Assembly: GCA_030613785.1 (NCBI GenBank)
Contig: JAUWLF010000022.1
Location: 1-46,402 of the forward strand
Direction: 5' to 3'
DNA length: 46,402 bases
Source of the DNA: Chloroflexota bacterium
GTDB lineage: Bacteria > Chloroflexota > Anaerolineae > UBA7937 > B3-Chlor
In this document: one piece after another, positions 16,387 to 24,900 of the stretch
How the letters are laid out: every line of letters starts with the position of its first letter
Position numbering within the stretch: the stretch's first letter is position 1
Made by a program: the position numbers and the translations under genes
Notes under the pieces: model-generated
What the model saw: the letters and a program-made list of their open reading frames with translations, nothing else
Told to the model about the DNA's origin: nothing
Database searches by the model: none

Positions 16387-16835
16387 GTTCCCATTGTGAG
16401 GGGAGCAATCCTAGGCCTGTTGGCGATTGGCTCTATGTCCTCCTCGGGCAGAAGAGCTGGGTCCGGAACCCGTGGCGCCGGAGGGATCTGAGTACGTCGT
16501 GGGGCAACTCTGCCGACTGAGGGCGAGAATCCACGCGCCGAGGCGCAGGACGTCGACCAGCACTGGATGGTAGGATCGCCGGGGCGTCTGCACGCTGCGG
16601 ATCGAGTGTCACGTCCCACAAGCTCAAGGGCGAGTCACGGCGGTCTTCAGTAGAGATGTGTCTCTGGATGGCCTGCGCCGGTACGTCACGACGGACGGTG
16701 TTCGCGCCATAGTCAGTGGCGCCGTCAAGAGGCCCCGCCGAATCGCATCGACTTGCACGATGCCGATTGCCCTGAGATGACAAGCTGAGCGCCTATGGAC
16801 GGATCGTCGCCGCTTGGTTGTAGAGGAGGTGAGGG
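16387..16835. other. Intergenic stretch, no gene recognised
   Basis: About 450 bases between the ferritin-like gene and the second preA. Short frames on both strands lack known motifs. The far end contains the strong ribosome site (GAGGAGGTGAGG) of the next gene; I see no clear promoter. Confidence 0.4.
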
Positions 16836-18023
16836 ATGGCCGATCTGAAGGTTGAATTCGCAGGCCTCAAACTGATGAACCCCTTCATCCTGGCTCCAGC
16901 CCCTCCTACTGCGACCGGGGAGATGATCCAACGAGCCTTTGACGCTGGGTGGGCTGGGGCCGTGACCAAGAGCATCGGTTTGGAACCAGCCGTGGACGTC
17001 CAGCCTCGTCTGGCGAGATTGACTATGGGCAACAAGACCATCGGCCTGGAGAACATAGAGCTAGTCAGCCAACGAAACCTGGATGCCTGGGCCAAGGACA
17101 TCGAGGAGATCAAACGCCATTACCCCGACCACGTCCTCTTCGCCAGCCTGACGGCCGCCGTGGTGCGGGATGACTGGCATTCCTTGATCAAGCAGTTTGA
17201 AGAAACGGGTGTGGATGGCGTGCAACTCGACTTTGGTTGCCCCCATGGCATGCCGGGGAAGGGGATGGGCTCTATCCAGGGCCAAGACCCCACCATCGCC
17301 GGAGAGATCACACGGTGGGCAAAGGAGATGGCTACGGTGCCAGTGATGGTCAAGCGCACCCCGAATGTCACCGACATTGCACAGATAGGTAGATCCTGCG
17401 AGGAAGCTGGAGCCGACGCTATTGCGGCCATAGATACGGTTTCATCGCTCATCGGCGTAGATCTCGATCGCCTGGAGCCCTTGCCGTCGGTGGGGGGAAC
17501 CTCAGCCTTGGGGGGCTACTCAGGGCCTGGGATCAAGCCCATAGGTCTGCGTTGCATCGCTCAGTTGGCGAAGGGGACTGACCTTCCGCTGTCGGGCATT
17601 GGCGGTATCGCCAGGTGGCAGGATGCGGCGGAGTACATTCTGGTGGGCGCCTCGACGGTGCAGGTGTGTACAGCGGTCATGCTGCAGGGCTATGGGATAG
17701 TGGAGAAGATGAAGGAGGGTCTTTCTGCCTACATGGATGAGAAGGGCTTCCAGTCTGTGGGTGAGATGAGAGGAGAGATCCTGCCCAAGATCACGGCGCA
17801 TGAGGAGTTGGACTTTGGCCACAAGGTAGTAGCTGTGATCGACGAGGCTCTTTGCAGCAAGTGCGGGCTGTGCCACACCGCGTGCTTGGACGGGGGCTGG
17901 CAGGCTATCGAGATGGAGAGCCGGGAGGTCTACCCTCGGGTGGTGATCGAGAGGTGCGATGGTTGCTCCCTTTGCACACATGTGTGCCCGGTGGAGGGAT
18001 GCATTACTATGGTGCCGCTTTAA
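16836..18023 (+). CDS. PreA-like dihydropyrimidine dehydrogenase, copy 2, altered substrate site
   Basis: 395 residues, colinear with copy 1 without gaps. FMN barrel plus two 4Fe-4S motifs (CSKCGLCHTAC, CDGCSLCTHVCP) and the catalytic C135 are kept. Two residues expected to contact the pyrimidine are changed: N132 to D (LDFGCPHGM) and N200 to D (AAIDTVSSL); MVKLTPN has become MVKRTPN. N73 and E75 are unchanged. The 5' ~635 bases are only about 80% identical to copy 1, whereas the rest is far closer, to beyond the stop. The stop arises where copy 1 has Gln396. I infer a paralogue acting on a different ring compound, or losing function. Confidence 0.8.
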   Translation: MADLKVEFAGLKLMNPFILAPAPPTATGEMIQRAFDAGWAGAVTKSIGLEPAVDVQPRLARLTMGNKTIGLENIELVSQRNLDAWAKDIEEIKRHYPDHVLFASLTAAVVRDDWHSLIKQFEETGVDGVQLDFGCPHGMPGKGMGSIQGQDPTIAGEITRWAKEMATVPVMVKRTPNVTDIAQIGRSCEEAGADAIAAIDTVSSLIGVDLDRLEPLPSVGGTSALGGYSGPGIKPIGLRCIAQLAKGTDLPLSGIGGIARWQDAAEYILVGASTVQVCTAVMLQGYGIVEKMKEGLSAYMDEKGFQSVGEMRGEILPKITAHEELDFGHKVVAVIDEALCSKCGLCHTACLDGGWQAIEMESREVYPRVVIERCDGCSLCTHVCPVEGCITMVPL

Positions 18024-18038
18024 ACGAGGCAGCATTTC
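17472..18038 (+). repeat. High-identity 3' block shared by the two preA genes, copy 2
   Basis: Counterpart of 10930-11496. Similarity continues about 15 bases past the stop of copy 2 (ACGAGGCAGCATT in both). Confidence 0.7.
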
Positions 18039-18266
18039 TCACGCCTGGAAGTGTGCAGAGCGCCGCAACTCGCGCCATTTGACTCTGTCGACGTCTTGAT
18101 AGTCGCCCATTAGTGACAGTCTCTCGCGCAGCAGGAATTCAGTCCCCCGGAGAGGGTCCAGAACGGCCTTCCTGGCGTGCTTGAGCAGTCTCCTTAGCAT
18201 GAAGTGATCAATTGCGGATGCGGTATGGTCCCTGGCGGGGACAGGGTATCTGGAATCTATGCGCAC
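18039..18266 (-). pseudogene. Possible C-terminal gene remnant
   Basis: The minus-strand frame reads DPLRGTEFLLRERLSLMGDY followed by QDVDRVKWRELRR and a stop, with protein-like composition but no start signal and no recognised domain. FLLRERL also occurs in the nucleotidyltransferase at 7533-8075, though the rest does not align well. It is flanked by featureless sequence to 18365. Confidence 0.2.
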
Positions 18267-18365
18267 CGTGGCTCCAAGTCAGGTCAATTGCGCCAATGGG
18301 CGGCGTGGATAGACCTGGGGACTGGCTAGTATGAGACGCGGTGTTCAGTCAAGGCTGGTGCTCGC

Positions 18366-18635
18366 TTAACACTCGTCGCAGTTGCGACTCCGGGATAGAC
18401 GTCGTTGCCTCATAACCCAGCACACTGTCAGTCCCAGGGGAAGCACAAGCCAGGGGACACACAAGTCAGCCCTGAAATCGGCCGTCACAGCCTTGTGGGA
18501 GTCCATAGTCACCGAGACGGTCTGGCTATCCCCGGAGGCGGCGCCACTCCAGCCGGTGAAGTGCCAGCCAGAACTGGGGCTCGCCGTTACGTCGACTTGT
18601 GTCCCGTGCTCGTACCCCCCTGTCGCGTGCCAAGC
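18366..18635 (-). pseudogene. C-terminal fragment of a surface protein (beta-repeat plus TM anchor)
   Basis: The frame encodes GTQVDVTASPSSGWHFTGWS and VSVTMDSHKAVTADF, the signature of the InlB B-repeat/Listeria-Bacteroides-type beta module found in large surface proteins. It continues into a hydrophobic helix (WLVLPLGLTVCWVM) and a basic tail, like a sortase-independent membrane anchor. Only one module and the anchor remain. The 5' side joins stub N1c, in a different frame, near 18635. Confidence 0.55.
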
Positions 18636-18706
18636 TGCCCGATGATCTGTATGAAGACGACAGAAGTCAACCCACCAGATGTGGTGATGTGGGTGAGTGT
18701 GGTCAT
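18636..18706 (-). pseudogene. Start stub N1c
   Basis: ATG at 18706, 22 bases after the dprA-like stop, encodes MTTLTHITTSGGLTSVVFIQ, matching the stubs at 7536 and 8744. It breaks into the surface-protein fragment, so this gene too has lost its body. Its position would make it the third cistron of the RecQ-PRTase/DprA operon. Confidence 0.45.
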
Positions 18707-18728
18707 AGTGTCTCACATAGAGATTCCC

Positions 18729-19718
18729 CTAGAGGAGCCTGGGTTGTACAGGGGATGGTGCAAAGCCGTCCGCCTGGACTTGCAGCCATTCTCGCAGAGC
18801 CAAAGAGGGCGTAAGCAAGGAAACGGGGAAAGAGATCGCCCCCTTCTGCAATAGTTGACGATTTCCTGCTGGGACATTGGGGCTATCGAGGACAAAGAGC
18901 GGTAGCCATTTGGCCTTGATCGCCTCCGTCGCCCCCGCCCAGGTGCCCCCTTTGCCCGCGTCACTGGCGACAACGAGTGCGTAATCAGCCAGCGCATAAA
19001 TCAGCTTGTTACGGCCCATAGCTGCTCCTACACTGAACCCAGCATTGGGCGAGTAAGGTGTAACCAAAGCCAAGTCCCCACTCTCGAGCTTGGATCTCGC
19101 ATCTGGAGCGCGAATCGCCTTTTCCAGGCTGTGCGCCAAGACGGCGACCGCCGTGCCACGTGCCTCCAACGTGGCCTGCGTGGATATTGCATCTACACCA
19201 CGCGCTCCGCCGGAGTACAAGACAAGTCCCTCGCGAGCACATGCATTGCCGATGAAGTCTGCACAGGTCTTCCCGTGATCGTCCACATTACGAGAACCCA
19301 CAACAGCCAATCCCTGCTGACCCAACAACGCCCGGTCCCCTGCCCCAAACAAGACAGCAGGAGCAACTTGCTTGAGGCGTTGCTTCAGCCGTCGGGGGTA
19401 GTGTTCATCGACGCGCGTCACTATCCACATTCCCAAGGATTCCAAGCGTTCCAGCTCGACTGCAAGCCCGCCACCGCGACTCAGGAGTCGAACTAATCGC
19501 CCGGCCTCGTCGTCTGATACAGCTAGCTCAGTTCTTAGATCGTCGATTGACAACCCTAGTAACTCGCCAGGAGTTCCCAAAGATGACTCCAACAGCGTGC
19601 GAGCCAGGGAATTCCACTCGCGCAGAGTAAGGGGCTTGGGGCCTGTTTCATCGGACAAACTCAGGTGGGAACAAAGGAGCAACATTGCTTGAGAGTCAGC
19701 GGTCAAATCCATATTCAT
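18729..19718 (-). CDS. DprA/Smf-like Rossmann-fold protein paired with a RecQ-PRTase helicase
   Basis: 329 residues. An N-terminal helical region with SLGTPGELLGLSIDDLRTEL is followed by the DprA core: LAVVGSRNVDDHGKTCADFIG, LVLYSGGARGVDAISTQATL, and AMGRNKLIYALADYALVVAS. Classical DprA binds ssDNA and loads RecA during transformation. The start overlaps the upstream helicase stop (ATGA), which implies a joint function. DprA homologues paired with phosphoribosyltransferases occur in the ShosTA defence module, where the DprA-like member neutralises the PRTase. I favour that role over competence since no com genes are present. Confidence 0.8.
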   Translation of the reverse strand: MNMDLTADSQAMLLLCSHLSLSDETGPKPLTLREWNSLARTLLESSLGTPGELLGLSIDDLRTELAVSDDEAGRLVRLLSRGGGLAVELERLESLGMWIVTRVDEHYPRRLKQRLKQVAPAVLFGAGDRALLGQQGLAVVGSRNVDDHGKTCADFIGNACAREGLVLYSGGARGVDAISTQATLEARGTAVAVLAHSLEKAIRAPDARSKLESGDLALVTPYSPNAGFSVGAAMGRNKLIYALADYALVVASDAGKGGTWAGATEAIKAKWLPLFVLDSPNVPAGNRQLLQKGAISFPVSLLTPSLALREWLQVQADGFAPSPVQPRLL

Positions 19719-21859
19719 GCCTTTCGAGCAGTGGCTCGTGCGAGAACGAACGGGTGTACAATGCCGCTGCCGTGTGTTCTGAGAAGCCAGCCAGCCAGCG
19801 TAAGGGTCCAGCGAGAGTCAGAAATGTCGTCAACCAACAATACAGGCCCTGATAGAGTATCTGTAGATATGGTCAAAGTGCCCTGAACGTTGCGTGCCTG
19901 CATACTGCTGTTCGCCATCGTCTTCTGTTCAGGCGCATCTTTGGCACGGACTAGGGCAGGAACAAAAGGCAAGCTCAGGGCATTGGCTAGTCGCTCAGCA
20001 AAATTAGGTACCAGGCGAGGATGGCGACGAGACGGAATTGCCGTTACCCATCCAGGGGGCGGATCTGGCTGCCAGCGGCTCAGGATCAGATCTGCAGAAG
20101 CACGCACCAGATCATCGCAGAAATGGTTATGAACGTACTTGCCCTCACGGACGAGTTTTCCCCAGGCTGCGTCGCCATAGTAACACAATGCTCGACCTAG
20201 CGCGTTTCGCTCTTCCTCGGGTATCGTGGACTTGCGATCGGGGAAAAGCCCTTTAGGCCAACGCATGCGTGGCTCAATGACGACATTGTCCCGTTTTAGA
20301 AACTGGATCGCTTCGGAGACAATCACAGGAGAGACCCTTGCAGACAGGCCTATTCCTTTACAGTTCGCGCACTTGCCACACGGTTTGGCTGACGGATCAT
20401 CGAGTGCACGTGCCAGGAATTCCATCAAGCACCCAGTGTGAGCAACGTAGGCCTGCATCTGTGCCAGTTCCTCGCGTCGCAGTCTGGTTACCTGTTGAAT
20501 CTGTTCAGCATTAGGCTCCCAAGGGTTCAACGTGCGGAAGTATCGCCTGGGCCTCGATTCCATATCAGCTGCCACAGATCCATCGATCTCCAACAGCTTC
20601 AGGGCTTTCCCGGCCATACCATACGAGACGTTCACTCGGCTCAGAATTTCGTTGAACGACAATTGGTCAGACTCCTCTAACGCACCGAGAATCTCGGACA
20701 TTGTCTCTGCAGGTGGAAAAGCGCTGCTGATGAAGTAATCTTGGATCTCGTCATCCTCGCGTCCACTCAGGAGAATACCGTACGCTCTGCTCAAAGCACG
20801 TCCTGCACGTCCCACCTGCTGGTAGTATGCCACAACTGAGCCAGGACGCTGAAAATGAATCACAAAACCAAGATCAGGCTTATCGAAGCCCATGCCAAGG
20901 GCTACAGTTGCTACCAGCGCTTTGATTTCGTTATTGAGCAAAGCCTGCTCAAGTTGCTCTCGGTCTATGTTCGCATCATTTCCGGCATGGTAGGCTTTGA
21001 CTTGAAAACCTTTGAGCCGCAACCACTTGCCCACTCTCTCCGTGTCTGCGATGGTCAAACAGTAGATGATGCCAGTCCCCGGGAACTTTGACAAGTTCTC
21101 GGCCAACCACGCGAGGCGTTTGCTTTGATCAGCAAGTTGGATATTCTGCAAGCGAAGCGATGGTCGCGCCAAAGGGCCACGTAGTACAGTGAGCCCAGGG
21201 CCTAGCTGCAATTGCACGTCGGCAACTACGCGATCATTGGCCGTTGCTGTAGTGGCAAGAACCGGCACACCTCTTGGCAAGTTACGTAGAATGCGCACGA
21301 TCCGACGATAATCTGGGCGAAAATCATGGCCCCAATCAGAGATACAGTGCGCCTCGTCCACCACAAAGAGTCCCACGCGGCCAGCGATTGTCGAAAGCAG
21401 AGACCGAAAGCGAGGGTTGTTGAGTCGTTCAGGGGAAACGAGCAGCAAATCACAAGAATCCGAAGCAAGCGATTCCTCAACTTCATCCCATACTTCTCGA
21501 TTGGAGCTGTTGATTGTCCCTGCACGCACACCGATACAATCAGCCATTTCAATCTGGTTCCGCATTAGGGCAAGCAATGGACTGATCAACAGCGTAAAAC
21601 CAGCGCCTTGTTCGCGCAGTAGCTTGGTAGCCAAGAAATACACAAGACTCTTCCCCCACCCTGTGCGTTGGACAACCAGCACACGCCGACGTTCGATAAC
21701 TAGTTTTTCAATGGCTTCCCACTGTCCGGCGCGAAAGTCAGCATCGGGGCCAAGCATCTGGCGGAGAAGGGAGAGCGTCCTTTGTCTCACTGTGCAAACC
21801 TCCTCGTCTATGGCGTCAGGGCGAGGTGGGCCTATCATCAACTCCACTAGTCTGGCCAC
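19715..21859 (-). CDS. RecQ-family DNA helicase fused to a ComF-like phosphoribosyltransferase domain
   Basis: 714 residues; GTG start at 21859, with an alternative ATG seven codons later. SF2 helicase motifs: Walker A TGWGKS (66-71), DEAH (168-171) in VVDEAHCISDWGHDFRPDY, motif VI QQVGRAGRA. The RecQ zinc module follows (CLMEFL ... CGKCANCKG, about 480-510). The last ~120 residues form a PRTase: GWVTAIPSRRHPRLVPNF, a disordered hood region, and the PRPP-loop strand VLLVDDISDSRWT (D677, D678) where the usual TTG is DSR. It is coupled to the DprA-like gene. ATP-driven 3'-5' unwinding is expected; PRTase substrate unknown. A defence role is inferred. Confidence 0.82.
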   Translation of the reverse strand: MARLVELMIGPPRPDAIDEEVCTVRQRTLSLLRQMLGPDADFRAGQWEAIEKLVIERRRVLVVQRTGWGKSLVYFLATKLLREQGAGFTLLISPLLALMRNQIEMADCIGVRAGTINSSNREVWDEVEESLASDSCDLLLVSPERLNNPRFRSLLSTIAGRVGLFVVDEAHCISDWGHDFRPDYRRIVRILRNLPRGVPVLATTATANDRVVADVQLQLGPGLTVLRGPLARPSLRLQNIQLADQSKRLAWLAENLSKFPGTGIIYCLTIADTERVGKWLRLKGFQVKAYHAGNDANIDREQLEQALLNNEIKALVATVALGMGFDKPDLGFVIHFQRPGSVVAYYQQVGRAGRALSRAYGILLSGREDDEIQDYFISSAFPPAETMSEILGALEESDQLSFNEILSRVNVSYGMAGKALKLLEIDGSVAADMESRPRRYFRTLNPWEPNAEQIQQVTRLRREELAQMQAYVAHTGCLMEFLARALDDPSAKPCGKCANCKGIGLSARVSPVIVSEAIQFLKRDNVVIEPRMRWPKGLFPDRKSTIPEEERNALGRALCYYGDAAWGKLVREGKYVHNHFCDDLVRASADLILSRWQPDPPPGWVTAIPSRRHPRLVPNFAERLANALSLPFVPALVRAKDAPEQKTMANSSMQARNVQGTLTISTDTLSGPVLLVDDISDSRWTLTLAGWLLRTHGSGIVHPFVLARATARKA

Positions 21860-21970
21860 AACACCGTCACAGCCAATAGATCAAAACCCCTCGGCGGAAG
21901 GTCGTCAAGCTCCTGGAGCCATTCGGGCGTTTGTGAGCCTTCTAGCTGTTCGAGTTGTTGCTTTATGCTT
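21847..21970 (-). pseudogene. Orphan C-terminal tail, family T2, copy 2
   Basis: Between addA and the helicase gene the minus strand encodes WRSIKQQLEQLEGSQTPEWL, then QELDDLPPRGFDLLAVTVLW, PD and a stop that overlaps the helicase start by 13 bases. It aligns with the tail at 8753-8850. No start or upstream body is present: 10 bases upstream lies the addA stop. It looks like the 3' end of a former first gene of the helicase operon. Confidence 0.5.
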
Positions 21971-21979
21971 CGCCAGCCA

Positions 21980-24900
21980 TCACCGGGTCAAGTCACTGAA
22001 AAGGCTCTCTACCTCGTCACGCGCCTCCGCAAGCTTGTCAGAATCGATCTCCATCGGCACGCCAGGGAACAGATAGTAGACCACAACCCTGGGCGATTCT
22101 CCCAGGGCCTTTTCTATGCCTGCCTGGTACAGTCCGAGTTGAACCAGGTATTCCTCCGTTCTTTCGGCAACATCCTCTGGCGTGATTCTATCGGTCTTGA
22201 AGTCCACCAAGAACCACTGGCCGTCTCTGGAGTGGAAGAGGGCGTCTATAACGCCGTGGATCACTCTCCCGTCCAGGCTGAAGGCGAAGGGCACCTCGTG
22301 TCTGCGACTCCGTGCGGCTTGCAGGTCAACAAAGAGATGGCTGGCCTTGAACCGATCGAGGAGGCGCATGGAGCGCGTCGTGGCGTCGTTGATCAGCAGC
22401 TCGTTCACGAGGCCCTGTTGCATGGCCCAGGTACGAAGCATCCTGCGCAGCAACTCCTGGTTCTCCAGGATGTCCCACGTCTGTATCGCCTTGTGTGTGA
22501 TCTCCCCCACGACCCAGGCAGGCGCTCGCTCCCCACGTAGGCGGCGGGTGACCCTTGGGATTCGCTCCGGAAGGCCACTGATGTAACGGTCGAAGTGCTG
22601 CTTACGTCCTTCTGGGCCACTGAGCAGGCGGTTCAGTTCAGTCGCGGTGAAGTCTCCCTTTAGGGCCAGCGGATCGAGGGCTACTTCCCTGACCAGCGCA
22701 GGCGTGAGTTCCCTGACGCCACTGATGGCGTTGTATCCGGCCTGCGTCACTTCATCCCACAAAGAGACAGCATCTCTTCGAGGGCCGAATGCTCGCTCCT
22801 TAGGCTGGGGTGGCTCCTGATGCTGCCTGATCAGAAGTGTTCCGCCGGGGTAGTCCACCCGGCCGTCATAGTCCGAATCTTGGTCATGGGCGTCCAGAAG
22901 CATGCTGAGCCAATCGTCCCCACCGTCCTTGGAGCGTCTCTGGCCCGAGATGATGAGGTAATCGCTCGCTCTGGTGAAGGCTACGTAGAGCAAGCGCTTC
23001 TCCTCCGCCAGCCCCTTCCGGCTTTCCAGAGCTTTGGCCGACGAGTAAGCCGCCGTGTCCCGCCATTGGCCCGAGTCGTCGCGCATCTTCAACGCGACTC
23101 CGTACTCTGGCCGAGCCAGCACTGGCGCACTGCCTCCTCTGGTGCGTGCGGACGCGTTGGCGATGATCACAATGGGAAACTGGAGACCTTTGGCCTTGTG
23201 GACGGTCATGATCTGCACCGCGCCCTCGATCTCCACGACCGCCTCGCCCTCTCTCACCTCTCGAGCCCGCAGATCGCCGAGATAGGTCAGGAACTCGTCC
23301 AACTGAATGCGGTCCGAGCGCCGGGCCATCTCCAGCAGCTTCTCCACATTGGCTTTGCGCCTTCGGCCGTCGGGAAGGGCGCTGAGGGTGGCCAGATAGC
23401 CAGTGCCGGCCAGGGCCTCTTGGGCTAGCCCGGCAACTCTCACGCGCCCCACCAAGGCAGTGAGGTCGGATATCGTCTCTCTGGCGAACTCCACGTTGAT
23501 CCTCTGGCTTTCTTCGATGTCCGACAGGTCACCTGCCAGGGCGTCGAAGAGGACATCGCTCTTCTGGCGCAGACGGAAGAGGGTCTCGTCGCTGATCGAG
23601 AAGAGGGGTGAGCGGAGAACCCCTGCCAATGAGAGATCGTCGTAGGTGTTGTGCACCACCTGGAGAAGGTTGATCACGTCCCGGACCTCCTGGCGGCCGA
23701 AGTAGCCCCGGCCGGCATAGGTCATATAGGGGATTTCCCACTCCTTCACCGCGGCCTCGTAGATCTCCACCGGGGTGAAGGTTCGAAGCAGGATGGCGAA
23801 ATCACCGTAGTTGCAGGGCCGCCATTCCTCCGCGTCTCTGTCCCAGACCTGAAACCCCTCGTTCACGAGGTCCCTGATCCGGGCCGCGATGACGTGTCCC
23901 TCCCATTGCCGGGCATCGGCGGCTCTGACGCGGTCGCCTTGCGTGTCCTGAAGGGGGATGATGTGTATCTCGGCTGTTATGGGCCACGGCGGTTGATCGC
24001 GCACAGCTTTCATGGCCTGGTAGGGCACTTCGAAATCCTCGAGGGCGCTGACGTCGGCACCGAAGATGCGCTCAAAAAGGTGATTGGCCAACGCCACCAG
24101 CCCAGGATGGGAGCGGAAGGACTCGGGAAGATGGATGGTGCGACCGCCACGTCCAACGATGTCGTTCTCCACCTTGCGGAGCACGGAGACGTCTGCTCCT
24201 CTGAATCCATAGATCGATTGCTTCCCATCTCCCACGATGAACAGCCGTCCCCGGTCGGGTCCCTTCAGACCGTAGAGGATGCGTCTTTGAATCTCGTTGG
24301 TGTCCTGGAATTCGTCGATCATGATACTGGCCAGTTGGCGCCGGTAACGTTCCTGTATCTGCGGATGGCCCTCCAGCAGTTCCACCGTCTTGATCTCGAG
24401 GTCATGGAAATCCAGGACGTTGCGCTCGTCCTTTGCTTCCTCATAGGCGGCCTTCGCCTGGCCATAGAGGTCCCGGAGTTGCGGCAGCAGCTCGGCAGCT
24501 TTGGTATCCAGCTCGTTCAACTCCAGGTCGAGGGTCTTCTTCACCTCGTCGTAGGCCTTTCTCAGGCTCTTGATGGCTTGCTTGACTTCCGCCAATGAAT
24601 CCCCGCGCCAAGCGGCCTTGCGACCGACTCCGAGATTCATCTCGCTTCTGAGGGCCCGAAGGAGTTCCACGCATCGCCCAGGTTCGCAAGCGGCTGCCTC
24701 ATCGAGCAAGGCCAGCAACCGCTGCCGTTGCCCCTCCATCTTGTCTGAGGGGTCCGAGGCGGTCTGCCTTCTGAGAACCGATACGTTCTCTTGCCACTCA
24801 ATCTTGGCCTGCAGGGAGCGAGCGAGGGTGTACTGTTCCTCAATCAGATTCCTTTCCCATAGAGACAGAATCTCCGGCGGAGTTCCGGGCAGAGATGTCC

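Noticed and set aside
18729..19718. Competence gene dprA for natural transformation
   Set aside because: The overlap with a RecQ-PRTase gene and the absence of other com genes make a defence or DNA-damage module more likely; the ancestral function cannot be excluded.
23651..24598. 315-codon plus-strand frame
   Set aside because: Antisense to addA helicase motifs; composition is that of a reverse-complement shadow.
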